Of a stretch of 31,000 nucleotides of DNA, positions 26,619 to 31,000 are shown piece by piece (within the stretch, counting starts at the first letter, position 1; every line of letters begins with the position of its first letter). Under the pieces are notes generated by a model. That model saw only the letters and a program-made list of their open reading frames with translations. It was not told where the DNA came from and searched no databases. The position numbers were made by a program, and so were the translations under genes. The DNA is from Mesostigma viride (Eukaryota > Streptophyta > Mesostigmatophyceae > Mesostigmatales > Mesostigmataceae). The stretch covers positions 2,376,086-2,407,085 of the forward strand of contig RPFO01000076.1 in assembly GCA_009746045.1 (NCBI GenBank), read 5' to 3'.

Positions 26619-29600
26619 ATGCCTCGACCTAACCGTCGGGTGAAAGCCATGGTGGTGCCGGTATTTCGGGCCACAACCTCATCTGTCAAATGTCAGATTC
26701 GTAAAACCCAACGTTCGCTAGATTACCTACGCCTTGGCGTTGTGCAATCAGCCCCAACCCCGAATACCCCGAGCAAGCGGCAGGCTCGCATCCTACGCTT
26801 GCAGGACAAAATAAATGCGATGAAAAGCACTATTTCTACCGCTTCCCTTCCCCCCTCCGTTTCACCCCCATCTTCACCCCCCGCCGCATCCACCCCCATC
26901 ATCCATCGTCGTCCTCCCCTGGTGGGCCAGCAGGCATCCTTGGCCCTTGCCACTTTTAACACCCGCACATTGCTAGATGACGACCATAGCTGCCGGGTAG
27001 AGGAGCTAGTCGCATTTTGCATTGAGCATCGTGTATCTATATTAGGCGTCCAGGAACACCGCCGCACGGTGCCACTTGGCATGGTGAGCACTGATCGCTT
27101 GGCGGGTGCCTGGCGGTTTTACTTCGCTGGCAGCGGTACGCCTGGCCAAGGTGGTGTTGGTCTTTTGTGTTCGCCGCTGGCAGTTGCTAGCCTCAGCACG
27201 CTTCAGTTTCTAACCCCACGCCTTATGGTAGCACATTTCACCTCTGTCGAGGGGCGGTCTAAACACCACCTCACGGTGGGGGTGGGCTACGCACCCCACA
27301 GTGGTCTACCTGAGTCGCCCGTGAGGAGTTCTTCGAATCTTGCATACCTTGAGGGGTCACTCCGGCCCGCCACTTTTTGGTTATGCTGCTCGACGCCAAT
27401 GCCACGCTCCCCGTGGGCACTGCTGGCAGTCGCTTTGCGCCTGCTGACACGGAAGCTAACGCCAACACTCCCCTTTTCTCTGCCTTTTTGCGGGATAGCG
27501 GGATGGTTGCTGTCAACTGCCACTTCCAACGTCCCTCACAGGACTTGGTCACTTTTCGTGGCCCTAACGGCCGTCAGGCCTGTCTGGACTACGTGGTGGT
27601 ACGGCAGCCCAGGTGCACCTCGGTTCTGGACGCCCGAGTGTTTGACACGCCCACGGTGTGCTCTGACCACCGGTTGGTGCGCGCGACCCTTCGGCTCCGG
27701 TTCCACGTCCCCGCGCGCCGCGCCGCACTGGTCCGCCCTGACTGGTCTGCTCTACGTCCGGTCAAGGGAGATCCTGAGGACTGGACGGACGCCGAGCACG
27801 AGCGGAACCGGTGCCGAGGAGTACCTGTCGGCCCTGGACGCCCGGGCGGACGTCGACGAGCTGGACAAGGGTGCCCCCAACGCAGCCATTTTTGCGGGCT
27901 TTGCGGCCCGTGCCCCGTTGCTGGCGGCCCGGCACCTGCCGGTCATGCCCCGCCGCCGCCCCGGCCCGCTCTACCGCCAGGACCCCAAGGTCTTGGCCGC
28001 CCGGCACCGCCTCAAGCGTAACCGGGACCCGCTGCAGAAACCATTGCTCAAGGCCGCCCTTGTGGAGGCCTACGAGCACGCTCAGGACGCGGAGGCGGCC
28101 CAGTGCATCGCGGATGCCAAGGCCTGCCAGGCTCGCAACCAGGGCAAGGACATGTGGTACCACCTCGACCGGCTCGGCGGCCGGCGGCAGCGCACCCCGG
28201 TGGAGCACACGGGGGACGGCACGGCGCCGGTCAGCCTTGACCGCTGGTTGGCCCACAATGTTTCCTTGACCGGTGGGGCTCGCGCCCCCCCCCGCCGCTT
28301 CACCCCGAGACGGCCGCCCGCCTCGGGGTCGCCGGACCCCCGCCGCCGCCAGCGCCCCCCTCCTCGGCCGCGGACTACCAAGTCCCCGCCTTGCAGGAGG
28401 GCTGCCTTGCCACTGACGACGTCGTCCACCCCTTCACTTTGAAGGAATTGGACGGCGCCCTTGCTCGACTGCGGTACGATGCGGCGGTCGGTGCCGACCA
28501 CCTTTCTGCTGAGCTGCTGAAGACCCCTGATCTGGCGGTTAGGGATCTTCTGCTGGCGTTCTGCAACCGTGTCCTGCTCTCTGACGAGCCTCCGCCTGCT
28601 GAGTGGCAGACGGCCATCCGCGTCATGCTGTACAAGAAGGGCTCTGCTGCTGACCCCGGCAACTACCGGGGTGTCTGCCTCCAGAGCGCCGCGCTGAAGG
28701 TCTTCATGCGCATGATGCTGCACCGGCTCCGCGCCGCGCTGGACCCACACCTGGGTGAGTCTCAGATGGGTTTCCGTCGTGGTCGTAACACTGTCATGGC
28801 TGTATTTGTCGCGCGCCGGTTGATGGAGGAGGTGCGTCGACTTCCCCCTGACAGTTTGCCGCTGGTCTTCATTTTTGTTGACTATATCAAGGCCTTTGAC
28901 ACGGTTCTCTGGGAGGCTCTTTGGGCCATCCTAGCTCTGGATCGGGTACCACCTGCGTTTATTGCTGCCATTCGCCGACTGTATGAGGGCTCACAGGCAG
29001 TAGTGCGGACTGCGGAGGGCACCACCCCACCATTCCCCCTTCACCACGGGGTGTGGCAAGGTTGTGTCTTGTCCCCATACCTGTTCATTATTGTCGTGGA
29101 TCACGTCATGCGCCGGGCACGTGCGCGCTTTACTGCTGGGGTTCGAGCCAGGCTTGGACATCCTTAACGTGAAAGAGCACGGCGGGGTTAGACCTGGTTA
29201 CCGCCTTGCCGACCTGATTTATGTGGATGATACCACCCTCATCGAGAGCCCCGAGCACATTCAGACCTGGCTGGACTGCCTGCATGGGCCTGGAGGCGCG
29301 GGCGGTGGGGCTGGAGATTAGTGTCAAAACTGAGGCGATGGTGATAGGGGCATCCAATACACCACCGCTGCCGCGCCTGCTCGACGGGACGGAGGTCCCG
29401 TTCCGCGACCGCCGGCTTCAAGCTGTTGGGGAGCTGGCTTCCTGACACCGCCGACGATGTGGACACCCGCATCGGCCTTGCCTGGGCCAAGCTCCGTTCG
29501 CTCACACCCTACTGGCGCTCGAAGTGCCTGGACGGGCACCGCAAGCGCATGCTCTTCAAGGTCCTCGTCCTCACGGTGCTCACGTATGGCGCCGAGGCGT

Positions 29601-30097
29601 GGACCCTCCCACCCAAACTGGCAGCTCGGCTCGACGGCACAGTCTACAGGATGCTCCGACAGGTCCTTAACGTAGGTTTTTCCGAGCGTCCGTCATCAGA
29701 GTCTTTGTATCATGGCATGCCTCGTGTTTCGGACGATATTAGGCACTGGCGTAGGATAGCATTTGTAGGACACCTTGTTGCCCGCACCAGCCAGGTCGAC
29801 ACCACCCTTGGTCTGGCCGGCCCCCAGCGGCTTGGCCAGCCAGGGCGGCACATTCTGACCTGGCCTGGCCCCGCGGACATTCCCAAAAGGGTAGGGAAAC
29901 CTGTCACCAACTACGTTCAGATGTTGCTGGACGACCTAGTGGTCCCAGCCCAGTTTGAGCACCGCATCCACTCTCTCTCCCGTCTTTGGACTGCCATGCA
30001 GGACAAGACGCGGTGGAAGAAGATTGTCAAGGCGCACACGCCCGACCCTGTGGGCAAGCCACCTCCCCCCAAGCGGAGGAGGCGTTTTGATGAGTAG
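26619..30097 (+). pseudogene. LINE ORF2: APE endonuclease - RT - C-terminal tail (several frameshifts)
   Basis: Endonuclease: TFNTRTL (Asn at 26958-26960), GVQEHRR (Glu at 27054-27056), VGYAPHS, then in a second frame LLDANATL (27383 on), CLDYVVV and SDHRLV (27662-27679), so all APE-type catalytic blocks are recognisable. A linker (EEYLSALDARADVDELDKG) is back in the first frame. RT: AVGADHLSAELLK, NYRGVCLQSAALKV, GFRRGRNT, FVDYIKAFDTV, HHGVWQGCVLSPYLF and IYVDDTTLIE (catalytic DD at 29226-29231). Tail: LLGSWLPD, YGAEAWTLPPKLAARLDGT and SLYHGMPRVSDDIRHWRR, ending PPKRRRRFDE. The sense frame changes at about 27320, 27800, 28290 (at a nine-C run), 29165, 29290 and 29420, with a stop near 27352, so this copy cannot make ORF2 protein. 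Confidence 0.85.
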
Positions 30098-30254
30098 TGT
30101 AGTTAGGATTTTCTAGATAGAGTTAGGACAGTTCGATCACGCGGCTTCCTCCACCCCATCCATCATGAAATATGTGCTACATGACCTCCCCACGGAGGCA
30201 TGTTATAATTTAATTTTAATTTTTAATGCAAAGCTGGCCTTGGGGCTGGGGGCA

Positions 30255-30620
30255 CCCAAACTATGATTTTGCCATGTAAATGGGATGTGTGGGGGTCCAT
30301 CCCACCCACTGAGGGGGGGTATACCCCTTTTAGTGACCGGTATTACGCAAAAACGGACAAAAGACGCTACTCTAGGGGCATATCCCCTAGGACAATGGGG
30401 GCACAATTACTCATGTTTCAATATATATATTATATATTATTCCCATATAAAATCGTATATGGTGAGGTTGCCTACCTAATTGGAGCCCCGGAATGATGAG
30501 TATTATTGAAGTTATTAATTTTCCCCTAAAAACCGTACTTTTTAAGGCTGAAAAAAATATATCAAATCAAAAACACACATTTAGAGCCTGGGGAGATATA
30601 CACAAATACTACACATATCG
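30255..30620. repeat. Diverged interspersed repeat, copy 2
   Basis: Homologous by ordered motifs to 16250-16600. Contains two small palindromic spots, GGGGTATACCCC (about 30315) and CTAGGGG-catat-CCCCTAG (about 30372). An AT run (TATATATATTATATATTATT) lies near 30425. It begins close to the end of the full-length LINE. Confidence 0.55.
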
Positions 30621-30639
30621 ACACACTAGGAAGTCGGGT

Positions 30640-31000
30640 TCTGAGAAAAATCTCAGATCCTGAGTTTTTTCTGAGATTTTTCTCAGGATTCCTGAGATTT
30701 TCTCAGGATTTCCTGAGATTTCCTGATTTTTTTCTCAAGAAATCCTGAGAATCCTGAGAAAATTTGAGATTTTTCTCAGGATTCCTGAGATTATATCAGG
30801 ACTTTCTCCTGAGAATCCTGAGAAGTGCCTGAGATGCGTCTCGCCACACACTGAGAAACACTGAGAATCCTGAGAAAATCCTGAGATCCTGAGAAAAATG
30901 TCGGAACAACACAAAAAATCTCAACATCTTGAGAAAACCCGCTGAATCAGAAAAAAATCAGGAAAATCAGGACACTTAGCATGGCACAAAAAATCAGGAA
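30640..31000. repeat. Degenerate palindromic repeat of CTGAGAA / TTCTCAG motifs
   Basis: More than twenty occurrences of CCTGAGA, TCTCAGG or close variants on both strands, interspersed with A and T runs. Orientation flips from TTTCTCAGGATT (about 30675-30720) to AATCCTGAGAAA (about 30740-30890), so the block is largely self-complementary. It reaches the window edge; full extent unknown. Confidence 0.8.

Larger units (their letters stand above)
25204..30235 (+). mobile_element. Full-length LINE (5 kb) with 10-bp target-site duplication
   Basis: ATGCAAAGCT at 25204-25213 and 30226-30235 bounds a two-ORF LINE. It has a 5' UTR of about 158 bp, ORF1 (25372-26544), a 74-bp gap, ORF2 (26619-30097, frameshifted) and a 3' UTR of about 128 bp. 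The 3' UTR closes with a small hairpin (CCTCC-ccac-GGAGG, 30185-30198) and an AT tail of lengthening T runs (30204-30225). The endonuclease is of the APE type and the C-terminal tail is RTE-like, but RTE elements usually have little or no ORF1, so the clade is open. Confidence 0.75.

Noticed and set aside
1-31000. tRNA or rRNA genes
   Set aside because: No cloverleaf with A and B boxes and no rRNA core sequence was recognised by eye; a covariance-model scan would be decisive.

Overview
This is a piece of a eukaryotic nuclear genome, not bacterial or organellar. Nearly all recognisable coding sequence belongs to retrotransposons or their remains, and the DNA between them holds minisatellites, satellites and AT-rich blocks. 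Only one ordinary host gene is visible: an intron-free, plant-type quinolinate phosphoribosyltransferase (NAD biosynthesis) at 20283-21512. That plant-like protein, a PAT/Kangaroo-type tyrosine-recombinase retrotransposon (a group known from volvocine algae), Penelope-like elements and zinc-finger LINEs together suggest an alga, most likely green. A red alga cannot be excluded, and the assignment is inference.

Layout. 125-2200: a broken Penelope-like element (PLE) on the minus strand, interrupted by a 672-bp TG...CA insertion that itself carries a 33-bp retro-insertion. 2412-2932: a 24-bp minisatellite. About 3300-5590: decayed Ty3/Gypsy sequence ending in a polypurine tract and a possible LTR start. 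5700-7692: a 5'-truncated zf-RVT LINE (minus strand) with a 17-bp target-site duplication and a duplicated 3' end. 7747-9377: a piggyBac-like non-autonomous DNA transposon bounded by TTAA. 10266-15656: an almost complete DIRS-order retrotransposon with split direct repeats (A1-ORFs-B1-A2-B2), gag-like, RT-RNase H and tyrosine recombinase. 15657-17200: AT-rich motifs and a degenerate 190-bp satellite. 18436-18461: a perfect 26-bp palindrome with an E2F-like core. 18899-19846: a duplicated cassette built around a 7-bp G-quadruplex-prone array. 20283-21512: the QPRTase gene. 21715-22290: the 3' part of an RTE-like LINE (minus). 22297-23560: a second PLE copy (plus), inverted relative to the first, with a 157-bp LINE 3' end inserted in it. 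25204-30235: a full-length LINE with an intact ORF1 and a multiply frameshifted ORF2, bounded by a 10-bp duplication. 30255-31000: a diverged repeat related to 16250-16600, then a degenerate palindromic CTGAGAA-type repeat.

The elements do not form a joint pathway; the window is a record of nested and repeated transposition around one housekeeping gene. The item closest to a distinct biological system is the DIRS-order element. Its tyrosine recombinase follows the RNase H in the same reading frame and is separated from it by an NPGP motif like those of 2A ribosome-skipping peptides. The LINEs are also informative: several independent copies end in a short hairpin followed by an AT-rich tail, and the target-site duplications can be read directly.
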